Assembly (NCBI RefSeq): GCF_015476545.1
Contig: NZ_JADMKV010000036.1
Span: 1-44,295 of the forward strand
Direction: 5' to 3'
DNA: 44,295 nt
DNA from: Methylobacter sp. BlB1
GTDB taxonomy: Bacteria; Pseudomonadota; Gammaproteobacteria; Methylococcales; Methylomonadaceae
Shown here: one piece after another, positions 34,668 to 42,253 of the stretch
Position numbering within the stretch: the stretch's first letter is position 1
How the letters are laid out: every line of letters starts with the position of its first letter
The notes under the pieces: generated by a model
Told to the model about the DNA's origin: nothing
The model's input: the letters and a program-made list of their open reading frames with translations, nothing else
Database searches by the model: none
Translations under genes and position numbers: made by a program

Positions 34668-35642
34668 ATGAAAGATAGGAATATGATTATTATCTCTCTG
34701 TTAGTCTCCATCGTCCTGATGTTTGGATGCGGCCCGGCTTGGGCCGTTTCTGCCGGTTCCCGCTGGGGAGCGGACTACTTTCCCAATATTTCTCTGGTGA
34801 CGCAGGATGGAAAAACAGTTCGTTTCTATGACGATCTCATCAAGGATAAGGTGGTAGCGATCAATTTCATTTTTACGCATTGCTCGGACTCCTGCCCGGC
34901 AGAGACAGCCAGCCTGCGCCAGGTCCAAAAGGAACTGGGAGATCGCGCAGGCCGCGACGTTTTCTTCTATTCCATCAGTATAGATCCTGAACACGATACG
35001 CCGGCGGTGCTTAAGGAATATTCGCAAAAGTTCAGGGTAGGGCCGGGCTGGACATTCTTGACCGGAAACAAGGCAGATATCACGCTTTTGCGCAAGAAGT
35101 TGGGGCTTTATAACAAAGATGAGTCAGGTCAGGTAACCAGTAACCACTCCATTAGCCTCATTGTCGGAAATGAAGTCACCGGAAAGTGGATCAAGCGGTC
35201 GCCTTTTGATGAGCCTAAGACTCTGGTTAGGTTGCTCGGCTATTCGCTGCAACAACATGCGTATAGAACGAACCCAGGGGCGATGCGTTATGACAAGGCG
35301 CCGCGTTTGCCAGAACTTAGCCGGGGCGAAGATCTCTATCGTTCGCGTTGCGACTCCTGTCATAGCCTGGGCGCTGAAGGCGGATTGGGGCCGGGATTGT
35401 CAGGGGTAACCGAGAAGCGGGAACACGCCTGGCTTGCACGCTGGTTAAAAGAACCAGATCAGATGCTGGCAGAAAAAGACTCCGTCGCGATGCAATTGTT
35501 TGATAAGTATAATGAGGTTCCTATGCCGAATCTGAGGCTGAGCGATGCCGATGTGGAAGCGCTCATTGCCTATATGGCCGGCTCGGCTGGGCATGCCGAA
35601 GACGTCATGACGACCAATGGCGAAGGCGGTGCTGGACATTGA
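34668..35642 (+). CDS. SCO1/SenC copper chaperone fused to cytochrome c
   Basis: A 324-residue exported fusion. The signal region ends near GPAWA (a cysteine at 21 makes lipidation possible, but the box is not canonical). The SCO domain (about 35-195) has the copper ligands Cys72 and Cys76 in CSDSCP and His160 in SNHSIS, plus SIDPEHDTP. A class I cytochrome c domain follows, with haem motif CDSCH (228-232) and likely axial Met in VPMPNL. SCO proteins deliver copper to, or keep reduced the thiols of, copper enzymes. Adjacent to a multicopper oxidase, this copy probably matures it and may pass electrons. No cytochrome oxidase genes are beside it. Confidence 0.9.
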   Translation: MKDRNMIIISLLVSIVLMFGCGPAWAVSAGSRWGADYFPNISLVTQDGKTVRFYDDLIKDKVVAINFIFTHCSDSCPAETASLRQVQKELGDRAGRDVFFYSISIDPEHDTPAVLKEYSQKFRVGPGWTFLTGNKADITLLRKKLGLYNKDESGQVTSNHSISLIVGNEVTGKWIKRSPFDEPKTLVRLLGYSLQQHAYRTNPGAMRYDKAPRLPELSRGEDLYRSRCDSCHSLGAEGGLGPGLSGVTEKREHAWLARWLKEPDQMLAEKDSVAMQLFDKYNEVPMPNLRLSDADVEALIAYMAGSAGHAEDVMTTNGEGGAGH

Positions 35643-35707
35643 CCCAATTCAATAACAGTGCTGTTTTTCCTGCCTGTAAATTACTCCTTGATCACAAGCC
35701 TTAACCC

Positions 35708-35795
35708 TGATGTCTTGAACCAGATTAATCGGCAGTTCTCCATCGGCTAGGTTACGATAGAGGATTGACGAAATCTAATTACACCCATAAAAGGC
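35708..35795 (+). repeat. hairpin-bearing repeat, copy B
   Basis: Copy B of the 34577 element, about 80% identical over its length, including the stem (cagttctccatcg ... cgatagaggattg, now imperfect) and the cccataaaagg tail. No gene follows it in the same direction, so it is likely a relic. Confidence 0.7.
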
Positions 35796-35819
35796 GGTTT
35801 TGCTTTCGCGAAACCACCT
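35790..35819. terminator. hairpin downstream of the SCO gene
   Basis: aaggcggttt and aaaccacctt form a 9-of-10 stem with a 10-base loop. It lies between the convergent SCO and CarS-like genes and could end either transcript; no T run follows directly. Confidence 0.4.
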
Positions 35820-35864
35820 TGCCATTAAGCTCTTTCTGCTTCTTTCATGCAAAAACAGCCAAGT

Positions 35865-35903
35865 AAAACCGGCCTTGCGCGATAACTCAATAAGGACGGT
35901 TTT
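35865..35903 (-). terminator. terminator-like hairpin at the end of the CarS-like gene
   Basis: aaaaccggcctt (35865-35876) and aaggacggtttt (35892-35903) pair at 11 of 12 positions. On the minus strand the stem overlaps the last codons and ends in TTTTACTT. Confidence 0.45.
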
Positions 35904-36390
35904 TAATATGAAACCGATACAGAACAGGCGATAGAAAAACGTCGAGCAGAAAAAAAGTAAAGGCAACGGCTAAAATATCTGTAACACTCAGGCCCAATTG
36001 CTCATGCAGCACCAGCGCAGGCATGATTGATTCAGGGATCGTATCGATGCAGCGGACGCGGCTGCTTTCGGCATGGCCCTGCCGGCGCTTTATAAAGCTG
36101 GCCAACAGATCGCCCGACATGGCTGTCAGGCTGAACACAGCGCCCACAAGCGCAGACATTCCCAACACCATCGCTACAAGAGAAGTGAGAATGACCGAAG
36201 CAATAATGCCGCGCCAGGTTTTGCTGCTGCCAAACAAAGCGCGGCCATCGCCTAGTTTTAACCCCATATCCACCGGCAGGTTGAAACGGTCTTTCAGCCA
36301 ATGGCGGGCTAAAACCGGCGCGCCATTGGCGGCCAGCAGCAACAAAACGGTTTGGCTGATGCAGTTCAGGCATAGCGCAGTGTAAGTCAT
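35887..36390 (-). CDS. CarS/DUF46-like CTP-dependent membrane transferase
   Basis: A 167-residue membrane protein with about four helices. NGAPVLARHWL, then DMGLKLGDGRALFGSSKTWRG and FIKRRQGHAESSR match the archaeal CDP-archaeol synthase (CarS) family, which activates unsaturated archaeol phosphate with CTP and is related to CdsA. Bacterial homologues exist, but their lipid substrate is not established. The ATG at 36390 is chosen over a TTG six bases upstream; GGGA lies about 7 bases before it. It is divergent from the GST gene. Confidence 0.82.
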   Translation of the reverse strand: MTYTALCLNCISQTVLLLLAANGAPVLARHWLKDRFNLPVDMGLKLGDGRALFGSSKTWRGIIASVILTSLVAMVLGMSALVGAVFSLTAMSGDLLASFIKRRQGHAESSRVRCIDTIPESIMPALVLHEQLGLSVTDILAVAFTFFLLDVFLSPVLYRFHIKNRPY

Positions 36391-36559
36391 AAACAATTCC
36401 CGAATTGTAAGTCATAAATTTGACCAGTTTTTTTTGAACAAGTCTCAGGAAGAAAGTATCCAATTTTAAAGTTTTGGATTCTGTGAAACTCGGCATTGAA
36501 AGCCAAACCGATGCCGCGTTCAGATAGATTTTTTGGCTAATTTTCTCAGGAGATCGACG

Positions 36560-37171
36560 ATGAAACTCTATTACAGTCCCGGCGCCTGTTCGCTCTCGCC
36601 TCATATTGTCTTATGCGAGGCTGACCTGCCGTTTGAGCTCATTAAAGTTGATTTGCAGGAAAAACTGACAGAAACCGGCGAAGATTTTCGCAGCGTCAGT
36701 CCTAATGGCTATGTGCCGGTTCTGGTACTGGACGATGGCAACAAACTGACTGAAGGGCCTGCCATTATTCAATATCTTGCCGATAGGGTGCCCGCTAAAA
36801 AACTGGCGCCCGCAGCCGGTACATTCGAGCGTTACAATCTGCAACAATGGCTGAATTTTATTTCCACTGAACTGCACAAGACTTTTTCACCGCTCTTCAA
36901 TGCCAATATGCCTGATCAGGCAAAAAATCTGTTTCGGGAAACGCTGTCATCCCGGTTTAAATGGGTCGCAGACAATGTCTCTGCGCAGCCCTATCTCATG
37001 GGCAATGATTTCACAATCGCAGATGCATATTTATTTGTCGTGCTGCGATGGGCAAAATTGATGTCGATCGACATTTCACGCTGGCCCTCGCTGGTGCAAT
37101 ATAAAAAAAGAATCGCCGATAGGCCTGCGGTAAAAAGAGCGCTGCAGGAAGAAGGGCTTAATGTCGACTAA
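36560..37171 (+). CDS. glutathione S-transferase, beta class
   Basis: A 203-residue GST. The N-terminal thioredoxin-like domain begins MKLYYSPGACSLSPH with Cys10, the beta-class cysteine that forms a mixed disulfide with glutathione. EGPAIIQYLAD is the G-site signature, and the C-terminal helical domain carries MGNDFTIADAYLFVVL. An ORF extends 27 bases upstream, but CAGGAG eight bases before 36560 fixes the start. It resembles E. coli GstA in length and motifs. No operon partner is evident. Confidence 0.93.
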   Translation: MKLYYSPGACSLSPHIVLCEADLPFELIKVDLQEKLTETGEDFRSVSPNGYVPVLVLDDGNKLTEGPAIIQYLADRVPAKKLAPAAGTFERYNLQQWLNFISTELHKTFSPLFNANMPDQAKNLFRETLSSRFKWVADNVSAQPYLMGNDFTIADAYLFVVLRWAKLMSIDISRWPSLVQYKKRIADRPAVKRALQEEGLNVD

Positions 37172-37245
37172 CAAGAGATAAAGCGGATCTGCATGGGCGG
37201 TAAGGAGTATTCAGGCATCTCTTCCAGCCTGCTTAAACCGGTCAT

Positions 37246-37866
37246 TTATTTGATAAGAAACTGGCAGGAGCAATCGTTACATGTCATGCACTTTGTTTGT
37301 TCAATCGGGCGGTCCAGCAGGGCAGATATCAATGCGCGATCAAATTCGCACAATTCCGGATATTGCTGAGCCAGATCGTGGTAAACGCAATTGAACGCTT
37401 GTATGGTAGAGGAGGAATTGTTCTGGTCTTCTATCGCATGATAGCCTAACGTCTGCATTATCTCGATAAGTGCGGTGATTCGCTCGGCAGGCTCTTTGCC
37501 GTTGAATTGCGGCATAAGCGTTTGGGCGAATTTAGCGCCGAGCCTTGCCATGTAGCGTCTGAAAGCGTCTTCACCCATCTCTGCTTTGAGTTCCGACAGT
37601 ATTAAGTTACAGAACCAGGCATATTGTTTGGGAAACCGGTTGATGCCTTTTTCAGTCAGCACATAATTGCGTGACGGCCGCCCACCGGTGATCTTGAATG
37701 CGTCTTTTTTGATGAGATCGCTGTTTTCAAGACCGACGATATGCTGTTTAACGGCATTTCTTGAGATATTCAATGCAGCGGCGATTTCGTCAAGGCTCAT
37801 GCCTTGCCTTGAGTTCAGCAGCAGTTTCAATATCTGATCTTGTCGAGAGCTCGTTCCGTCAGTCAT
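37246..37866 (-). CDS. SufR-like Fe-S winged-helix regulator of the NO module
   Basis: A 206-residue regulator. An N-terminal winged helix-turn-helix (MSLDEIAAALNISRNAVKQH, about 23-42) with GGRPSRNYVLTEKG as the wing is followed by a sensor domain. Cys160 and Cys173 are separated by 12 residues, as in SufR, and the C terminus has a dense Cys193, Cys196, Cys199, Cys201 group (CMTCNDCSC). An iron-sulfur cluster is therefore likely. It diverges from the truncated-haemoglobin gene across 220 bases containing palindromes, so it probably controls the NO genes; NO sensing by the cluster is inference. Confidence 0.8.
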   Translation of the reverse strand: MTDGTSSRQDQILKLLLNSRQGMSLDEIAAALNISRNAVKQHIVGLENSDLIKKDAFKITGGRPSRNYVLTEKGINRFPKQYAWFCNLILSELKAEMGEDAFRRYMARLGAKFAQTLMPQFNGKEPAERITALIEIMQTLGYHAIEDQNNSSSTIQAFNCVYHDLAQQYPELCEFDRALISALLDRPIEQTKCMTCNDCSCQFLIK

Positions 37867-37950
37867 ATAAATTTCTTGTTGCCATTTCGTTAATGTTTAA
37901 GACGATAAAATGAAATGAAAAACCATAATAAAATTAGGGAAAAAATCGAT

Positions 37951-37985
37951 AAGGCTTGTAAAATTGTAGTGTATACAAGCGCCTT
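37951..37985. promoter_or_regulatory. candidate operator, imperfect palindrome
   Basis: aaggcttgta (37951-37960) and tacaagcgcctt (37974-37985) form an imperfect inverted repeat in the shared promoter region of the SufR-like regulator and the truncated-haemoglobin gene. Confidence 0.4.
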
Positions 37986-38012
37986 TTGTCATATAAATAT
38001 TGCAAAAGTTCT

Positions 38013-38022
38013 GTATCGATAC
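38013..38022. promoter_or_regulatory. perfect 10-bp palindrome gtatcgatac
   Basis: gtatcgatac lies 65 bases before the truncated-haemoglobin start, in the regulator/haemoglobin intergenic region. It is a second candidate operator. A gagca-ccaa-tgctc hairpin (38036-38049) follows within the likely leader. Confidence 0.35.
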
Positions 38023-38086
38023 TAAACTAATTTTCGAGCACCAATGCTCCTAGGTTTTTAATAATAATTTTTAAAGGTACCAAGAG

Positions 38087-38479
38087 ATGAGTGAAACAGC
38101 TACAGCTACTCCAACCCCTACACTTTATGAACAACTTGGTGGCGAAGCGGCAGTTAATGCGGCGGTCGATATTTTTTATCGCAAGGTTTTGAGCGATCAT
38201 CGAATCAACCGTTTTTTTGACAATACTGATATGGAACAACAGGCCGCAAAGCAAAAAGCTTTTTTGACAATGGCTTTTGGCGGACCCAACAATTACAACG
38301 GCACCGATATGCGCAATGCCCACGCCAGATTGGTCAAGATGGGGCTGGATAACTCCCATTTTGATGCTGTTATGGAACATCTAAGTGGAACTTTACAGGA
38401 ACTGAATGTTCCACAGGAATTAATCGCGCAAGTTGCCGCTATTGCGGAAAGCACGCGCAATGACGTTCTGGGTAAATAA
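38087..38479 (+). CDS. group 1 truncated haemoglobin
   Basis: A 130-residue truncated haemoglobin with a short Thr/Pro-rich N-terminal extension. LYEQLGGEAAVNAAVD starts the globin; Tyr31 (FYRKVL) is at the B10-type ligand-stabilising position, FFDNTD follows, and His79 in NAHARL is the proximal haem ligand. Group 1 proteins such as TrHbN convert NO plus bound oxygen to nitrate when a reductase supplies electrons. The reductase gene begins 24 bases downstream and a Fe-S regulator diverges upstream, so NO dioxygenation is the best-supported role here. Confidence 0.9.
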   Translation: MSETATATPTPTLYEQLGGEAAVNAAVDIFYRKVLSDHRINRFFDNTDMEQQAAKQKAFLTMAFGGPNNYNGTDMRNAHARLVKMGLDNSHFDAVMEHLSGTLQELNVPQELIAQVAAIAESTRNDVLGK

Positions 38480-38503
38480 TTAAAGACAGCTTGGGTAGTG
38501 ACC

Positions 38504-39484
38504 ATGAAAAAAATATCGTTAGGCGATCAAGTCAGTATTTGTTACGAAGGTGAAACCGTTCTTGATGCCTTATTACGCGATAATATCGATATTCCGAACA
38601 GTTGCCGGCAAGGCGCCTGCCAGAGTTGCATGGCGCGCAGCCTGGACGTTGAACCGCCTGCAGCTTCGCAGAGCGGTCTGAAAGATGTGTTGCGCAAGCA
38701 GAAGCATTTTCTGGCCTGTTTATGCTATCCGGAACAAGACATGGCCATTACCCTAAGCCAACAGCCGGCGTTTTTTACCGAAGGCATGGTGATCGATAAA
38801 AAACCGCTGAACCAAGAAACACTGTTATTGGCAGTCGAATGCAAGGATCCGCTGGATTATCATGCAGGCCAATTTGTCAATCTCAAAAGAGCCGACGGCC
38901 TGACGCGCAGCTACTCAATCGCAAATAGCCGTGCGCATGACAAAAAGTTGACATTTCATATCCGCCGACTGGCGGGCGGACGTTTCAGTGAGTGGGTTCA
39001 TCAGGAACTGCTGGTCGGCGATAAGATTGCAGTCTCGGACCCGCAAGGGCTTTGCTATTATCTGCCAAACAAGCCCGAACAAAACATGCTGCTGATCGGC
39101 ACGGGCAGCGGACTTGCCCCGTTAGCCGGTATTATAGCCGAGGCGCTGCAGCAGGGGCATACCGGAGATATTTATTTATTTCACGGCAGCCGCGAGATGG
39201 ATGGACTTTACTGGATTGAAGAAATGCTGGAACTGGAGCGGCAATACTCAAATTTTCATTATACGCCTTGCGTGTCGCGCGGCGATTCGCCAGCAGGTGT
39301 GGCGGTAGGGCGTGCCAATGATGTCGCTTTAAGCCAATTGCCTAATTTGAAAGGCTGGCGCGTTTATCTATGCGGCCATCCCGAAATGGTTAACCAGACC
39401 AAAAGACAGGCTTATCTTAATGGTGCGAGTTTGCAGGATATTTATGCGGATGCGTTTCACGTCGCTTCCACATCGCTTGATTAA
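38504..39484 (+). CDS. 2Fe-2S / FAD / NAD(P)H oxidoreductase, likely haemoglobin reductase
   Basis: A 326-residue electron-transfer protein. A plant-type ferredoxin domain comes first (Cys34, Cys39 and Cys42 in SCRQGACQSC, fourth ligand Cys72 in ACLC). A ferredoxin-NADP reductase domain follows, with the FAD motif RSYSIAN, the nucleotide motif GTGSGLAPLAG and the terminal CGHPEMV. A GTG at 38498 is an alternative start. The domain order matches the reductase components of aromatic or methane monooxygenases, but the neighbours are a truncated haemoglobin and norCB. It most likely reduces the haemoglobin, forming a two-protein version of flavohaemoglobin. Confidence 0.88.
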   Translation: MKKISLGDQVSICYEGETVLDALLRDNIDIPNSCRQGACQSCMARSLDVEPPAASQSGLKDVLRKQKHFLACLCYPEQDMAITLSQQPAFFTEGMVIDKKPLNQETLLLAVECKDPLDYHAGQFVNLKRADGLTRSYSIANSRAHDKKLTFHIRRLAGGRFSEWVHQELLVGDKIAVSDPQGLCYYLPNKPEQNMLLIGTGSGLAPLAGIIAEALQQGHTGDIYLFHGSREMDGLYWIEEMLELERQYSNFHYTPCVSRGDSPAGVAVGRANDVALSQLPNLKGWRVYLCGHPEMVNQTKRQAYLNGASLQDIYADAFHVASTSLD

Positions 39485-39544
39485 ACGGGTCTTCAATGAG
39501 AGCCGATTTTACGGCGCAGGCTTTCTAAAAAAGGAAAAGCTGTT

Positions 39545-39685
39545 TTAACCCACCTGTGGGGCGACTTTAATCGCCTTCAGGCAAGATATAAAAGGGCGCC
39601 TGCCTAACCAACCAGTAGGCGCTGCATGCGACGTTACCTCCACCAGTATCTAGTCCGGTGGGGTTTGTTAATCATTGATCTCGCT
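39545..39685 (+). promoter_or_regulatory. structured intergenic leader before the nor genes
   Basis: The 211-base gap before the membrane-protein gene holds several stems in series: ggcga/tcgcc, caggc/gcctg, and ccacc/ggtgg followed by ggtttgtt. No known riboswitch class fits by eye. The last stem could be an attenuator or the terminator of the reductase gene. Confidence 0.35.
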
Positions 39686-39695
39686 TTAATCGGCT

Positions 39696-40007
39696 ATGAT
39701 TGAACCTGTTGCTTTAAAAGACTTCTTTATCACATTCTTTTCCTCGGCACTGATCATTCTGGCCGGGGCCTCTTATGCGTTGTTGTTCGCGTGGTCCAGA
39801 ATCAATGCGCATGCGGGCATCAAAATTGCTGCGTTAGCGTCCTATACGGTGCTGTTTGTGTCAGTGCTTGAACTGACCCAGGCCGCGCAATTCCAAGGGT
39901 ATTGGCTGATTATCTCCGTAGCGATGGTGATCGGCTATTTCTTTGCACCGATCGGCATCTGGCATTTGTGCGTTAAAACGCATGGGCATCATGATGATTG
40001 TCAATAA
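39696..40007 (+). CDS. small membrane protein preceding norCB
   Basis: A 103-residue protein with three hydrophobic segments (about 10-30, 42-60, 66-88) and a His-rich C-terminal tail (KTHGHHDDC) that could bind metal. It is not NorE, which is a larger subunit-III-like protein. The gene ends 18 bases before norC and is clearly in the nor operon, so an assembly or accessory role for NO reductase is likely. The family is not recognised. Confidence 0.72.
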   Translation: MIEPVALKDFFITFFSSALIILAGASYALLFAWSRINAHAGIKIAALASYTVLFVSVLELTQAAQFQGYWLIISVAMVIGYFFAPIGIWHLCVKTHGHHDDCQ

Positions 40008-40025
40008 AGTACGGGAGGACGAGTA

Positions 40026-40625
40026 ATGAACGAAACACCGCTGTGGGCTTCGGAATCATTTTGGAAGAAAATGGCCATCTGGGTTACTGGCGTATCGTTT
40101 GTGATTTTGATCATATTGACGATGGACTCGTTGAGCCAGACGGAGGCAGGCGGCAAGCGGGTGCCGGCTTATGCCATCATCAATAAAAAAATTGACTATC
40201 AGTTCAATAAGGAACTCAATAAATCAGTGCCGGTTATCGGTGAAGATGAGTTTTTATTCGGCAAGCAACTGACTGAACAGGAAGCTGCGGAACTGGTCGA
40301 TCTCGGCAAAAAAAACGCGCAGACCAGAAACTGCATGAATTGCCACACCATTCTGGGCAATGGCGCTTATTTTGCGCCCGACTTGACTAAAGCCTGGCTG
40401 GATCAGGGTTGGCTTTCGAAAGACTTGCGCGAGGATTTGATGGTTAAGTTTCTGATGGACCCCGAGAACAATGCCCGTACTTTCGGCAGCAATCGCAAAA
40501 TGCCCAATCTGGGCATCACCGAGCAGGAAGCGAAAGGCCTTGTCGCGTTTTTAAAGTGGATGTCCAGCATTGATACCAATGGCTTTCCGTATAACTTTAA
40601 AACCATTGAAGCAGAGGAGGAGTGA
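40026..40625 (+). CDS. norC: nitric oxide reductase cytochrome c subunit
   Basis: A 199-residue NorC. A single N-terminal membrane anchor (about 16-33) is followed by a periplasmic cytochrome c domain with haem motif CMNCH (Cys103, Cys106, His107) in the family context CMNCHTILGNGAYFAPDLTK. NRKMPNLGI supplies the likely axial Met. GGGAGG precedes the ATG. NorC passes electrons to NorB, whose gene begins 2 bases after the norC stop. Confidence 0.96.
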   Translation: MNETPLWASESFWKKMAIWVTGVSFVILIILTMDSLSQTEAGGKRVPAYAIINKKIDYQFNKELNKSVPVIGEDEFLFGKQLTEQEAAELVDLGKKNAQTRNCMNCHTILGNGAYFAPDLTKAWLDQGWLSKDLREDLMVKFLMDPENNARTFGSNRKMPNLGITEQEAKGLVAFLKWMSSIDTNGFPYNFKTIEAEEE

Positions 40626-40627
40626 TC

Positions 40628-42145
40628 ATGAGCACAACCAAATTAGACGACATTCTTCCTAAGCCGGCTTCGGTACTGGATAAGGCGCGCAATTTACTAA
40701 AAGATTTCAAAGCCTGGGTAAACCTGGACATTAATAATCTGACTGCCGGGCAACAACTGGCCGTTAAATATTTCTGTGTGGCGATTATTTTATTTGTCGC
40801 CCAAATTTTATTCGGATTGCTTTCGGCCTTACAGTTTATCTATCCGGGCTTTCTGTATGGCATTCTGGATTTCAATGTCAATCGCATGGTGCATATCAAC
40901 GCCATGATTGTCTGGATGCTGTATGGTTTTATTGGCTCTATCTATTGGCTGATCGAAGACGAAAGCGGCACCGATATTGTTGGCTTGAAATGGGCGAATA
41001 TCGCCTTCTGGGTGTTGACCGGCGCGGTTACGCTGGTGGTGCTGGTTTATTTGTTTGTTCAGACCGGGCCGGGCAAGGATTCCAGTCTCTGGCTCATCAA
41101 TGAGGGCCGCGAGTATATCGAAGCGCCGCGCTGGGCTGATCTCGGCATTACAGCAGTGATGCTGGTCTTTTCCTACAACGTGGTGGCGACGTTCAGCAAG
41201 GGCAAATGGTCCGGTATCGCCGGGGTTTTAACGCTGGACCTGATTGCCCTGGTCGGGCTTTACCTGGCCGGCATGTTTTACATGACCAACATCACGCATG
41301 ATCAGTACTGGTGGTGGTGGGTGATTCATTTATGGGTTGAGGCGACCTGGGAAGTGCTGGTTGGCGTGATCATGGCCTGGTCGCTGATAAAACTGCTGGG
41401 TGCCAGACGCAAGATCGTGCAGACCTGGCTGTATATCGAAGTCGCATTGATGTTTGGTTCCGGCATTTTGGGATTAGGGCATCATTACTTCTGGATCGGC
41501 ATGCCCGAATACTGGCTGTCGGTAGGCGGTTTCTTCTCAGCGCTGGAGCCGATTCCACTGGTCGCGATGGTGGTGCATGCCATTTACGATTCTGGCGTGC
41601 ACGCGTTCAAAACCGTCAACCATCCGGCGTTGGCCTGGGTCATCGCCCATGCCTTCGGTAATTTTTTCGGCGCCGGCGTATGGGGCTTTATGCATACTTT
41701 GCCGCAAATCAACTTATATACGCATGGTACGCAGTGGTCTGCATCGCATGGTCATCTGTCGTTCTTCGGCGCTTACGCCACGATCAACATCGCCTTCTTT
41801 TATCTGGCGATTCAGCACTGGCGCGGCGGTGTCTGGATGGCAGCGGGCACGCCTAATGCGTGGCGCTGGAAATGGGCCTTGGGCTTGCTGAATGCCGGCG
41901 TGGTAGGCATGACTGTCGCGCTGCTGATCGCCGGTTACGAGCAGTCGTTTATCGAGCGGGCCGTGGAAGGCTCGACCTGGTCCGGCTATTTTGCCGCGCA
42001 GAACCAGCCCTCGTTTCAGTGGGCCATGAAGTGGCGTATGATTTTTGGTTGGGTAACAACGGCCGGGTTGGGGGTGTTGGTATGGGATTTACTGACAATT
42101 GGCAAGAGCGAAGAGCGTAAAGCCGAAAAAATTGTTATCCATTAG
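40628..42145 (+). CDS. norB: nitric oxide reductase catalytic subunit
   Basis: A 505-residue twelve-helix haem-copper-superfamily protein that reduces NO to N2O at a haem b3/non-haem iron centre. Visible ligands include RMVHINAM (low-spin haem), HLWVEATWEV with the iron-binding His and the conserved Glu, GHHYFWIG, and VIAHAFGNFFGAGVWGF...HGHLSF. The ATG at 40628 follows GAGGAGGAG; a GTG at 40622 is weaker. It lacks the N-terminal extension of quinol-dependent NorZ, consistent with norC beside it. Activation genes norQ and norD are not in the window. Confidence 0.97.
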   Translation: MSTTKLDDILPKPASVLDKARNLLKDFKAWVNLDINNLTAGQQLAVKYFCVAIILFVAQILFGLLSALQFIYPGFLYGILDFNVNRMVHINAMIVWMLYGFIGSIYWLIEDESGTDIVGLKWANIAFWVLTGAVTLVVLVYLFVQTGPGKDSSLWLINEGREYIEAPRWADLGITAVMLVFSYNVVATFSKGKWSGIAGVLTLDLIALVGLYLAGMFYMTNITHDQYWWWWVIHLWVEATWEVLVGVIMAWSLIKLLGARRKIVQTWLYIEVALMFGSGILGLGHHYFWIGMPEYWLSVGGFFSALEPIPLVAMVVHAIYDSGVHAFKTVNHPALAWVIAHAFGNFFGAGVWGFMHTLPQINLYTHGTQWSASHGHLSFFGAYATINIAFFYLAIQHWRGGVWMAAGTPNAWRWKWALGLLNAGVVGMTVALLIAGYEQSFIERAVEGSTWSGYFAAQNQPSFQWAMKWRMIFGWVTTAGLGVLVWDLLTIGKSEERKAEKIVIH

Positions 42146-42168
42146 TTCGCTGTTTATCAGATCGGCTG

Positions 42169-42223
42169 GCCGAGCCCATTGACTGTCTACCAGATCGTTT
42201 CATGTTCTTGGTAATGGCTCGGC
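42169..42223 (+). terminator. hairpin downstream of norB
   Basis: gccgagcccatt...tacca pairs with tggtaatggctcggc (one bulged base) and is followed by agctaatttt. A long-armed structure ending the nor operon is likely. Confidence 0.45.
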
Positions 42224-42253
42224 AGCTAATTTTAATAGGCTCTGGAGATGGCA

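Noticed and set aside
34668-35642. SCO gene as part of a cytochrome oxidase operon
   Set aside because: No cox genes are adjacent; the neighbours are the multicopper oxidase and a convergent CarS-like gene.
39545-39685. Known riboswitch class in the nor leader
   Set aside because: Stems are present, but no conserved box of the cobalamin, TPP, FMN, Moco or fluoride classes could be found by eye.
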